A stretch of 5,663 nt of DNA from an uncultured Mollicutes bacterium (GTDB taxonomy: Bacteria > Bacillota_I > Bacilli_A > ML615J-28 > CAG-313), in contig UQAI01000076.1 of NCBI GenBank assembly GCA_900538885.1, positions 1-5,663 on the forward strand, read 5' to 3'. The notes beneath the pieces are model-generated. The model saw only the letters and a program-made list of their open reading frames with translations, did no database searches and was not told the DNA's origin. Positions 1 to 5,663 of this stretch are shown one piece after another (the stretch's first letter is position 1; each line of letters opens with the position of its first letter). A program made the position numbers and the translations under genes.

Positions 1-258
1 CCGCCGGTCATGATCCTCGACGAGGCGACCTCGTCCATCGACACACGCACCGAGGCCATCGTCCAGCGCGGCATGGATCAGCTGATGGAGGGCCGCACGG
101 TGTTTGTCATCGCGCACCGCCTGTCCACCGTGCAGAACGCCGATGTGATCATGGTGCTGGATCATGGCCGCATCATCGAGCGCGGCACCCATGAGCAGCT
201 GATCGCCCAGCACGGGCAGTATTACCAGCTGTATACCGGCGCGTTCGAGCTGGAGTAA
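1..258 (+). CDS. ABC exporter, ATPase domain, C-terminal fragment (5' truncated)
   Basis: This is the last 85 codons of an ABC transporter whose start lies outside the window; the frame is open from base 1. What remains is the end of a nucleotide-binding domain: Walker B with catalytic Glu (VMILDEA, residues 3-9 of the fragment, Glu8), the D-loop SSID (11-14) and the H-loop in IAHRLSTV (His39). A typical tail follows (GRIIERGTHEQL, then a short acidic end). The SSID/AHRLSTV wording is characteristic of exporter-type (MsbA/MdlB-like) ABC proteins that fuse a membrane domain to the ATPase, so the missing part probably encodes six membrane helices. The transported substrate cannot be inferred. 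Codons end almost always in G or C, unlike every other gene here. A terminator follows 25 bases after the TAA stop, so this is the last gene of its transcript. Confidence 0.93.
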   Translation, partial: PPVMILDEATSSIDTRTEAIVQRGMDQLMEGRTVFVIAHRLSTVQNADVIMVLDHGRIIERGTHEQLIAQHGQYYQLYTGAFELE

Positions 259-283
259 AACAAATAGCTATCTGTTATCTGCA

Positions 284-321
284 AAGCCTGGGCTGGACGT
301 CAAGCCATCCCAGGCTTTTTT
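284..321 (+). terminator. Rho-independent terminator of the ABC exporter gene
   Basis: A 9-bp perfect stem pairs AAGCCTGGG (284-292) with CCCAGGCTT (309-317). Three more base pairs are possible inside it (294-296 with 305-307). Six Ts follow at 316-321. It lies just downstream of the GC-rich ABC gene and should end that transcript before the AT-rich segment. Confidence 0.9.
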
Positions 322-332
322 CATGCTCCAAT

Positions 333-379
333 CTGCCAAATTTTCAGTACATTCCTGCGCGATCCGCCGAAAATGGCAG
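333..379. repeat. Imperfect inverted repeat at the end of the GC-rich block
   Basis: The left arm CTGCCA-AA-TTTTC (333-345) can pair with GAAAATGGCAG (369-379) as 11 base pairs with a two-base AA bulge. The loop is 23 bases. No T-run follows the right arm, so it is not a standard rightward terminator. It ends just before the composition change. Its role is unknown and it may be chance. Confidence 0.4.
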
Positions 380-385
380 CAGCGT

Positions 386-400
386 ATTACCCTATGAATT
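386..400. other. Junction between GC-rich and AT-rich DNA
   Basis: Sequence to about base 385 is GC-rich and belongs with the ABC exporter. From about 400 onward it is strongly AT-rich and stays so to the end of the window. No direct repeat, integrase site, tRNA end or insertion-sequence end is visible at the boundary. A contig-assembly chimera and a real horizontal-transfer endpoint both fit. Confidence 0.7.
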
Positions 401-407
401 AAAAATA

Positions 408-416
408 TGGTATAAT
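408..416 (+). promoter_or_regulatory. Extended -10 promoter of the P-type ATPase gene
   Basis: TGG (408-410) directly precedes a perfect TATAAT (411-416), giving the TGnTATAAT extended -10 consensus of housekeeping sigma factors. Transcription would begin near 422-424, about 20 bases before the chosen start codon at 443. The -35 box is weak: the best candidate, TTACCC at 387-392 with an 18-base spacer, matches TTGACA at three positions. It also falls on the composition break, so the native -35 may have been lost or may never have been needed. Confidence 0.75.
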
Positions 417-425
417 TATATATTG

Positions 426-436
426 AAGGGATGGTG
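426..436 (+). promoter_or_regulatory. Ribosome binding site that decides the start at 443
   Basis: AAGGGATGGTG resembles the Shine-Dalgarno sequence AAGGAGGTG with small changes. Its GGTG (433-436) is 6 bases before ATG 443. The alternative ATG at 431 lies inside this site and has AAGGG directly against it with no spacer, so it is unlikely to be used. Confidence 0.65.
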
Positions 437-442
437 TCATTC

Positions 443-2965
443 ATGAAAAAGACGAAAGAAAATATAGAAATTGTTAGATATACACCACGCTATGATGTTG
501 GACTTAGTGAAGAACAAATTAAAGAACGTCATGAACACGGTCTTAATAATATTGTAAAAGATATAAACAAAAAAGGTTATTTTGGAATTGTATTAAAAAA
601 TGTTTTTACTTTCTTTAATATGATTTATATGTTTATTGCGGTGCTATTAGCGATAGTTGGCACTAAACCATCAGAATATACATTTTTAGTGCTAGTTTTT
701 ATAAATACTTTAATTGGTACAATTCAAGAAATTAGATCTAAAATGACAATTGATAAATTATCACTCTTGTCGGCTCCAGAAGTTACGGTTGTTCGCGAAT
801 CGACCAAAGTTAAAGTAAAAGTTGAAGATATCGTTTTAGATGATATTATGTATCTTACTCCTGGTAAAGAAATCACAACCGATGCTATCCTAGTCGATGG
901 CGAAGTCGAAGTAAATGAATCACAATTAACTGGTGAATCTGTACCAATTAGAAAAAACGTTGGTTCTACCCTTTTTTCTGGTAGTTTTGTAGTATCAGGT
1001 AATTGTTATGCTCAAGTAGAAAGAGTGGGAAATGATACTGAGATATCAAAACTTGCGGCTCAAGCTAAAAAGTATAAACAGCCAAAATCAGGAATTTTAG
1101 GCTCACTTAATCGTTTGCTTCAAGTAGTAGCTGTATTATTAGTTTTCTTTGGCGTATTACTATTTTTAAGATATTTTAATTACCATATTGATTTCAAAGA
1201 TCCTAATTTTCACAACCAATTTAAAGATGCCATAACGACAACGACAACAGCGTTAATCGGTATGATCCCTCAAGGATTATACTTAATGACATCTATTGCT
1301 TTAGCGGTTAGCGTAATGAGACTTGCTAAACATAATACATTAGTTCAAGATATTTACTGTATTGAAATGCTTGCACGAGTTGACGTGTTATGTCTTGATA
1401 AAACAGGAACTATAACTGATGGCACAATGAGTGTAGTTAGATATATTGAAAAACAACGAAATTTAGAGTATAGTGTTAAGGATATAATTTCTTCTATTAA
1501 TACTGCCCTTCAAGAATCTAACTCAACTTCAAAGGCTCTAGAGAATTATTTTGGTTTTAGTGAAGTCTTGAAACCAGTTGAAATTACTCCATTCTCATCT
1601 GAACGTAAATTTAGTGCAGTTACATTTGATAATGGCACCTACATTATTGGAGCTCCTGAGTTTGTTCTTAAAAATAACTTTGATAAATATGCATCAGAAA
1701 TTAATGAATATGCTAATCAAGGTCTACGTGTGGTAGTTCTTGCATATAGTCAATTGCCACTAAAGGATGGAAAAATTCAAAAGGTTCCAAAATTGATATC
1801 CTTAATTTTAATTGAGGACCAAATTAGGAAAGAGGCATTTGATACCATTAAATATTTTAGAGAAAGTGGTGTTGAAGTTAAAGTCATTTCTGGTGATAAT
1901 CCAGTTACCGTATCAGAAGTATCTCGCCGCGTAGGCATTAAGAATGCGGATGAATATATTAGTTTAGATGGATTAAGTGACGATGAAGTATATCAAGCCG
2001 CAACGCAGTATACCGTATTTGGACGGGTTAAACCTAACCAAAAACAAATAATTGTAAAAGCTTTAAAGGATGCTAAACACACTGTTGCGATGACAGGCGA
2101 TGGTGTTAATGATATTTTAGCATTAAAAGAAGCAGACTGCAGTATTGCAATGGCATCTGGTAGTGATGCGGTTAGAAGTGTAGCGAAACTTGTTTTACTT
2201 GATTCAAACTTTGCATCTATGCCAGCAGTTGTTGGTGAGGGAAGAAGAGTTATTAATAATATTCAACAAACTTCAATTTTGTTTTTTGTGAAAACTTTAT
2301 TTATTATTATTCTTGCAGCATTAACAATTAGCGGATTTATTGGAGTATTTCATCCTGAAGGAAGTGCAGGATTCCCGATTGAAAATAAAATGGATTTATT
2401 CATGCTAGAGTTCTTTGGTATTGGTATACCATCATTCTTCCTAGCTTTACAACCAAATAACAATCCTATTAGTGGTAATTTCCTTGTAAATGCAATGCGA
2501 AAAGCTTTACCTGGTGCTTTGGCAGTAGTAATTGAAGTAATCCTTGCCTATTTAGTGGCCAAACCACTTAGACTTAATGGTGACCAACTTAGAACCGTTG
2601 TAGTGCTTTGTGCAACGTATACTGGATTTATGATGCTTTATATTGCTTGTCAACCATTTAATTTAAGAAAATTTATTCTCTTTATTTTCTGCATTACCGC
2701 AAGTTTCTTTGTAACTCTTGCTTCAATGTATGATTTAACAATTTTAGGACTTAATTTTAGAAGTATTTTTAACCTTGTTAAATTATATAGTGTAGAAATG
2801 GGTGAAGATGGAAATACATTTGTCGTAGCCAATCCTTTATTATTAACTATTATTTTGGCACTATTATCTTATACATTTGTTACTTCAATTACATATTTCT
2901 TAAATGCGATAAAAAAGAAAATAGATGAGCGACACAATCGTTTTAAAGTTAAGAAAAATGACTGA
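443..2965 (+). CDS. P-type cation-transporting ATPase, CtpE/Exp7-like
   Basis: This integral membrane pump couples ATP hydrolysis to cation transport. Counted from Met443 (840 aa) it has all core P-type motifs: TGES of the actuator domain (163-166), PQGL in the fourth membrane helix (276-279), the phosphorylation site DKTGTIT (Asp319), GAPE of the nucleotide domain (403-406) and TGDGVND (551-557). About ten membrane helices are visible: two near 54-98, two near 225-290 and six from about 612 to 820, then a Lys-rich cytoplasmic tail. There is no N-terminal metal-binding CxxC domain, which argues against a copper or zinc pump. PQGL in place of PEGL, and the overall layout, resemble the pneumococcal Exp7 and mycobacterial CtpE group; CtpE has been linked to Ca2+ uptake. 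The exact ion here is inference. An upstream ATG at 431 would add four residues (MVSF), but the ribosome binding site favours 443. It is a single-gene unit with its own promoter and terminator. Confidence 0.93.
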   Translation: MKKTKENIEIVRYTPRYDVGLSEEQIKERHEHGLNNIVKDINKKGYFGIVLKNVFTFFNMIYMFIAVLLAIVGTKPSEYTFLVLVFINTLIGTIQEIRSKMTIDKLSLLSAPEVTVVRESTKVKVKVEDIVLDDIMYLTPGKEITTDAILVDGEVEVNESQLTGESVPIRKNVGSTLFSGSFVVSGNCYAQVERVGNDTEISKLAAQAKKYKQPKSGILGSLNRLLQVVAVLLVFFGVLLFLRYFNYHIDFKDPNFHNQFKDAITTTTTALIGMIPQGLYLMTSIALAVSVMRLAKHNTLVQDIYCIEMLARVDVLCLDKTGTITDGTMSVVRYIEKQRNLEYSVKDIISSINTALQESNSTSKALENYFGFSEVLKPVEITPFSSERKFSAVTFDNGTYIIGAPEFVLKNNFDKYASEINEYANQGLRVVVLAYSQLPLKDGKIQKVPKLISLILIEDQIRKEAFDTIKYFRESGVEVKVISGDNPVTVSEVSRRVGIKNADEYISLDGLSDDEVYQAATQYTVFGRVKPNQKQIIVKALKDAKHTVAMTGDGVNDILALKEADCSIAMASGSDAVRSVAKLVLLDSNFASMPAVVGEGRRVINNIQQTSILFFVKTLFIIILAALTISGFIGVFHPEGSAGFPIENKMDLFMLEFFGIGIPSFFLALQPNNNPISGNFLVNAMRKALPGALAVVIEVILAYLVAKPLRLNGDQLRTVVVLCATYTGFMMLYIACQPFNLRKFILFIFCITASFFVTLASMYDLTILGLNFRSIFNLVKLYSVEMGEDGNTFVVANPLLLTIILALLSYTFVTSITYFLNAIKKKIDERHNRFKVKKND

Positions 2966-2997
2966 TTAATCTTTTGATTAGTCAGTTTTTTATTTTT
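2961..2997 (+). terminator. Rho-independent terminator overlapping the ATPase stop codon
   Basis: ACTGATTAATC (2961-2971) pairs with GATTAGTCAGT (2976-2986) over 11 base pairs, one of them a G-T wobble, around a TTTT loop. A T-rich tract follows (TTTTTTATTTTT, 2986-2997). The TGA stop (2963-2965) lies inside the left arm. Confidence 0.9.
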
Positions 2998-3034
2998 GCC
3001 CATACCTTTTTTAATATTATTAATATTATATAGT
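2996..3034 (+). promoter_or_regulatory. Probable promoter region of the ABC importer operon
   Basis: The 59 bases between the terminator and the importer start codon must hold the operon promoter, because the preceding terminator is strong. The DNA is extremely AT-rich and several overlapping -10-like hexamers are possible (TATTAA 3018-3023, TATTAT 3024-3029, TATAGT 3029-3034). TTGCCC (2996-3001) is a possible -35, 16 bases before TATTAA. Two tandem copies of TAATATTAT (3012-3020, 3021-3029) lie within it. There is no room for, and no sign of, a TPP, FMN or other known riboswitch. Confidence 0.35.
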
Positions 3035-3056
3035 AGACTAAGAAATGAGGTGAATC

Positions 3057-3797
3057 ATGAAAGTACTGACTATAAACAACGTTTCAAAAAGTTTTTACAC
3101 TAAACTTGGCGAACTTGAAGTAATTAATAATTTAAATTTAGAATTAAATAGTGGTGAAATAATCGCAATTGTAGGTCCATCTGGATCAGGTAAATCAACA
3201 ATTTTAAACTTAATATCGGGGTTACTAAAGCCAAATGAAGGAAAAATTAATGTATATGGTAATTTAGGTTATATGTTCCAAAAAGATCAATTGTTTGAAT
3301 GGCGTACGGTTTGGAAAAATATTTTAATTGGTTTAGAGATAAGACGTCAAATAACGGAAGAAAGAAAAAAAGAAATTGAAGAAATGCTTAAAAAATATGA
3401 TTTAGCAGATTTTGTCAATAATTATCCCCATGAACTTTCAGGTGGTATGCGTCAAAGAATTGCATTAATTAGAACCCTCGCACTAAAGCCTAATATTTTA
3501 TTATTGGATGAGCCATTTTCAGCCCTTGATTATCAAACAAGAATTAAAGTAAGCGATGATGTTTATAATATTATAAGAAATGAAAAGCTCAGCGCAATTC
3601 TTGTTACTCATGATATATCGGAGGCTATTGCGATGGCGGATCGTGTTATAGTATTATCTAAAAGGCCAGCAACCCTTAAAGGAAATCATATTATTGAAAT
3701 GCAAGAAGAAAGTGTTACCCCACTTTTAAAACGTAAAGATCCCAATTTTAGAATGTACTTTGATGAAATTTGGAGTGAACTAAATGAAGAAAGTTAA
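3057..3797 (+). CDS. ABC importer ATP-binding protein (SsuB/TauB/ThiZ-type)
   Basis: This 246-aa cytoplasmic ATPase powers the importer encoded by the next two genes. All ABC motifs are intact: Walker A GPSGSGKST (40-48), the Q-loop in YMFQKDQLFEW (Gln75), signature LSGGMRQR (127-134), Walker B ILLLDEP (147-153), D-loop SALD (155-158) and H-loop His185 in LVTHD. The Q-loop followed by EWRTVWKNI, and the short length with no C-terminal regulatory domain, are typical of the nitrate/sulfonate/taurine/pyrimidine-precursor importers. Start ATG 3057 is preceded by GAGGTGA (3047-3053), with GAGG six bases from the ATG. It is the first gene of the operon. Its last 14 bases overlap the permease gene, so the two are probably translationally coupled. 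Sequence alone does not choose between sulfonate, nitrate, riboflavin or thiamine-precursor transport. Confidence 0.93.
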   Translation: MKVLTINNVSKSFYTKLGELEVINNLNLELNSGEIIAIVGPSGSGKSTILNLISGLLKPNEGKINVYGNLGYMFQKDQLFEWRTVWKNILIGLEIRRQITEERKKEIEEMLKKYDLADFVNNYPHELSGGMRQRIALIRTLALKPNILLLDEPFSALDYQTRIKVSDDVYNIIRNEKLSAILVTHDISEAIAMADRVIVLSKRPATLKGNHIIEMQEESVTPLLKRKDPNFRMYFDEIWSELNEES

Positions 3798-4572
3798 TCC
3801 ATATATCAAAAAAAGACGAATTAATCAATTAATTATTGTTAGTATTCAATTGTCATTGTTGGTATTGTTTATTGCTGTTTGGGAATTGTTATCCAAACAT
3901 CACATTATCGATAGCTTTTTATTTAGTAAACCATCTAGTATTTTTGAACTATTAAAATCGTACATTCAAAATGGAGAATTATGGAAACACATTAAAATCT
4001 CAACACTTGAAACTATTTTAGGCTTAGTAATAGGAACAGCACTTGGACTAATTATTGCGATTATATTATGGTGGAATGAGTTTATTGCAAGAATTTTTGA
4101 TCCATTTTTAGTAGTATTGAATGCACTACCAAAAACGGCATTAGCTCCTATTTTAATTATTTGGGCAGGTACCGGTATAAGGGGTATTACAGTTGTTGCG
4201 GTTTCCATTTCAATTGTGATAACAATTATTTCTGGATATGCGTATTTTAAAAACATAGAAGAAGATAAAATTAAAATGTTAAAAAGCTTTGGAGCAAATA
4301 AATGGCAAATACTTATTAAATTAGTTTTACCAGCAAATTTTGCGAATATCGTTAATATTATTAAAATTAACATTGGTATGTCGTGGATTGGAGTAATTGT
4401 TGGTGAATTTGTCGTATCACGTGCAGGTATTGGCTATTTAATTGTCTATGGTTCACAAGTGTTTAAAATGGATTTAGTCATGATGGGAGTTCTAGTTTTA
4501 GCAATTATTGCATTTGTTATGTATGAAATTGTTAATATTATAGAATTACAAATTAAAAGAAAGAGGAAATAA
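3784..4572 (+). CDS. ABC importer permease (SsuC/TauC/ThiX-type, BPD_transp_1)
   Basis: This 262-aa inner-membrane protein would form the translocation channel as a homodimer. It begins with a Lys/Arg-rich cytoplasmic end (KKRR near residues 9-12). About six hydrophobic segments follow: near 17-37, 70-95, 105-125, 128-152, 190-212 and 232-254. The cytoplasmic coupling (EAA-type) loop is clear as LKSFGANKW (166-174, key Gly170) followed by LPANFANI; this is where the ATPase docks. The pattern is that of the binding-protein-dependent permease family used by sulfonate, nitrate and thiamine-precursor systems. GGAGTGA (3772-3778), inside the end of the ATPase gene, is its ribosome binding site, with GGAG eight bases from ATG 3784. 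The gene overlaps the previous one by 14 bases and ends one base before the binding-protein gene. Confidence 0.92.
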   Translation: MKKVNPYIKKRRINQLIIVSIQLSLLVLFIAVWELLSKHHIIDSFLFSKPSSIFELLKSYIQNGELWKHIKISTLETILGLVIGTALGLIIAIILWWNEFIARIFDPFLVVLNALPKTALAPILIIWAGTGIRGITVVAVSISIVITIISGYAYFKNIEEDKIKMLKSFGANKWQILIKLVLPANFANIVNIIKINIGMSWIGVIVGEFVVSRAGIGYLIVYGSQVFKMDLVMMGVLVLAIIAFVMYEIVNIIELQIKRKRK

Positions 4573-4573
4573 A

Positions 4574-5596
4574 ATGAAATTTAAAAAAGTTTGTTTATTG
4601 TTTTGTTGTTTATTATTAATTTTGTTGTCTTTTACAAGTTGTAAAACATCAAATAAAAAGAAAATTAGAGTAGCTGAAGTAGCACATTCGGTTTTTTATG
4701 CCCCACAGTATGTGGCAATTGAACTTGGTTATTTTGAAGATGAAGGTCTTGAAATTGAGTTAATTAATGCTAATGGTGCTGATAAAGTAACTTCATCACT
4801 ATTATCTGGTGATGTTGAAATAGGATTACAAGGTCCAGAGCCTACTATTTATTTATATAACAATAATCAAGATAATTATTTAGTTAATTTTGCTCAGTTA
4901 ACTCAAACAGATGGAAGTTTTATTTTTGGTAGAGAAAAAGTAGATAACTTTAATCTTACAATGTTAAAAGGTAAAAGCATTTTAGGAGGTAGAAAAGGTG
5001 GAGTGCCAGAAATGACTTTGGAATATGCTTTAAAAGAGGCTGGATTAATTGTTAAACAAAATATTGATAATGTCGATCCTAATAAAAATGAAGTTAATGT
5101 ACGAACTGATGTGGCTTTTGCCGCAATGGCAGGTTCATTTTTATCAGGTGAAGGTGATTTTGTAACATTGTTTGAACCAACAGCTACTGACTTAGTTAAA
5201 GCTAATAAAGCTCATTTATTGTGTTCAGTTGGAGAATTAGTAGGAAAAGTGCCATATACAGCTTATTCAACAACTATAAAATACTATACTGCTAATAAAG
5301 ATACATTAGAAAAATTTACAAGGGCAATTTATGAGGGTCAAAAATATGTAAATACCCATAGTAATCTTGAAATTGCTAAATTAATGAAAAAAGCCTTCCC
5401 AGATATAGTGCTTGAAGACTTAGTTAGTGTTGTTAATCGATATCGTGCTATTGATGCATGGTGTACGACACCATATTTTGAAGAGGCAGGATTTGAAAAA
5501 TTAATGGATATAATGAGTTTAGCAAATGAACTAGATAAAAGAGCTCCATATCCTAAACTTGTCAATAATGAAATTGCCAATAAAATAATTAAGTAG
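4574..5596 (+). CDS. ABC importer substrate-binding lipoprotein (SsuA/THI5-like, NMT1 fold)
   Basis: This 340-aa extracellular lipoprotein should capture the ligand and deliver it to the permease. It has a classic type II signal: Lys residues at 2, 4 and 5, a Leu-rich core, then lipobox FTSC with Cys23 as the lipidated residue. The Phe at -3 is less usual than Leu. The mature part shows the NMT1/THI5/SsuA pattern: HSVFYAPQYVAIELGYFEDEGLEIEL (38-63, given by position), LLSGDVEIGLQGPEP (76-90), GGRKGGVPEMT (138-148) and FEPTATDL (200-207). The last corresponds to the hinge and pocket segment of this fold. Similar proteins are widespread in Clostridia and Bacilli, usually annotated only as nitrate/sulfonate/taurine or NMT1-like. 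The substrate is unknown. Start ATG 4574 has GAGG (4563-4566) seven bases upstream, inside the end of the permease gene. It is the last gene of the operon and a terminator follows. Confidence 0.92.
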   Translation: MKFKKVCLLFCCLLLILLSFTSCKTSNKKKIRVAEVAHSVFYAPQYVAIELGYFEDEGLEIELINANGADKVTSSLLSGDVEIGLQGPEPTIYLYNNNQDNYLVNFAQLTQTDGSFIFGREKVDNFNLTMLKGKSILGGRKGGVPEMTLEYALKEAGLIVKQNIDNVDPNKNEVNVRTDVAFAAMAGSFLSGEGDFVTLFEPTATDLVKANKAHLLCSVGELVGKVPYTAYSTTIKYYTANKDTLEKFTRAIYEGQKYVNTHSNLEIAKLMKKAFPDIVLEDLVSVVNRYRAIDAWCTTPYFEEAGFEKLMDIMSLANELDKRAPYPKLVNNEIANKIIK

Positions 5597-5603
5597 CAAT
5601 AAT

Positions 5604-5627
5604 AAATCGGTAGAAATACCGATTTTT
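5604..5627 (+). terminator. Rho-independent terminator of the ABC importer operon
   Basis: AAATCGGTA (5604-5612) pairs perfectly with TACCGATTT (5617-5625) around a stable GAAA tetraloop. Five Ts end the structure (5623-5627). It lies eight bases after the binding-protein stop codon and closes the three-gene operon. Confidence 0.88.
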
Positions 5628-5639
5628 GAGATTTTAAAT

Positions 5640-5653
5640 AAAAAAATTTTTTT
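5640..5653. other. A7T7 tract in the region after the operon
   Basis: Seven As (5640-5646) followed by seven Ts (5647-5653) form a self-complementary tract of the kind that gives rigid or curved DNA. In low-GC Bacillota such tracts often sit just upstream of a -35 box as UP-like elements. It could belong to the promoter of a gene beyond the window, or be simple AT bias. Confidence 0.3.
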
Positions 5654-5663
5654 AGTTTACTTT

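Noticed and set aside
431..442. Upstream ATG giving a 844-aa P-type ATPase
   Set aside because: The ATG overlaps the Shine-Dalgarno-like sequence and has no spacer after AAGGG. ATG 443 has proper spacing.
2650..2832. Open frame of 60 codons on the minus strand
   Set aside because: It lies fully inside the C-terminal membrane region of the P-type ATPase gene, has no recognisable ribosome binding site or domain, and is best explained as a shadow of that gene.
2963..2965. Possible use of the Mycoplasma code (TGA as Trp) suggested by the AT-rich DNA
   Set aside because: TGA ends the ATPase gene directly in its terminator, and Trp residues in the importer genes are encoded by TGG.
443..2965. Heavy-metal (Cu/Zn) P1B-type ATPase
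   Set aside because: There is no CPC/SPC motif in the ion-binding helix and no N-terminal CxxC metal-binding domain; the helix motif is PQGL.
2998..3056. Possible riboswitch before the importer operon (TPP or FMN expected for thiamine or riboflavin uptake)
   Set aside because: Only 59 bases separate the terminator from the start codon, and none of the conserved riboswitch core sequences is present.
3966..4373. Open frame of 135 codons on the minus strand
   Set aside because: It is antisense to the permease. Its hydrophobic composition mirrors the membrane segments of the real gene, and it shows no family motif.
5338..5580. Open frame of 80 codons on the minus strand
   Set aside because: It is antisense to the end of the binding-protein gene, which has clear family motifs through that region.

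Overview
The window has two parts of very different base composition. Bases 1 to about 390 are GC-rich: 40 of the first 60 bases are G or C, and most codons end in G or C. They hold the 3' end of an exporter-type ABC transporter gene and its rho-independent terminator. From about 390 to the end the DNA is strongly AT-rich and the codons end mostly in A or T. This part holds a complete P-type cation ATPase gene with its own promoter and terminator, followed by a complete three-gene ABC importer operon with a terminator. All complete genes are on the + strand.

The AT-rich part looks like a low-GC Bacillota, for example a gut Bacilli, Erysipelotrichia or RF39-like lineage. It has strong Shine-Dalgarno sites, an extended -10 promoter, a lipoprotein-type binding protein and tight gene packing. 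TGG encodes Trp and TGA is used as a stop, so the standard bacterial code applies and not the Mycoplasma code. The GC-rich part looks like a higher-GC clostridial genome, such as Oscillospiraceae. These taxon guesses are inference. The abrupt switch within roughly 15 bases, in an intergenic gap, means either a chimeric metagenome contig or a transferred segment. I cannot decide which from the sequence alone.

Layout: partial ABC exporter (1-258); terminator (284-321); imperfect inverted repeat (333-379); composition break (about 386-400); extended -10 promoter (408-416); CtpE/Exp7-like P-type ATPase (443-2965); terminator overlapping its stop codon (2961-2997); short AT-rich leader with two tandem 9-mers; ABC importer operon of ATPase (3057-3797), permease (3784-4572, 14-base overlap) and lipoprotein binding protein (4574-5596, 1-base gap); terminator (5604-5627); AT-rich tail ending in A7T7.

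The three importer genes encode one complete system of the taurine/nitrate/sulfonate/thiamine-precursor type (SsuABC/TauABC/ThiXYZ superfamily). The lipoprotein captures a small ligand outside the cell, the permease carries it across and the ATPase drives transport. The substrate is not revealed by any riboswitch or neighbouring enzyme. The P-type ATPase is a separate transcription unit, probably for cation (possibly Ca2+) transport. I see no tRNA, rRNA, CRISPR array, insertion sequence or clearly new system here. The most notable observation is the composition junction.
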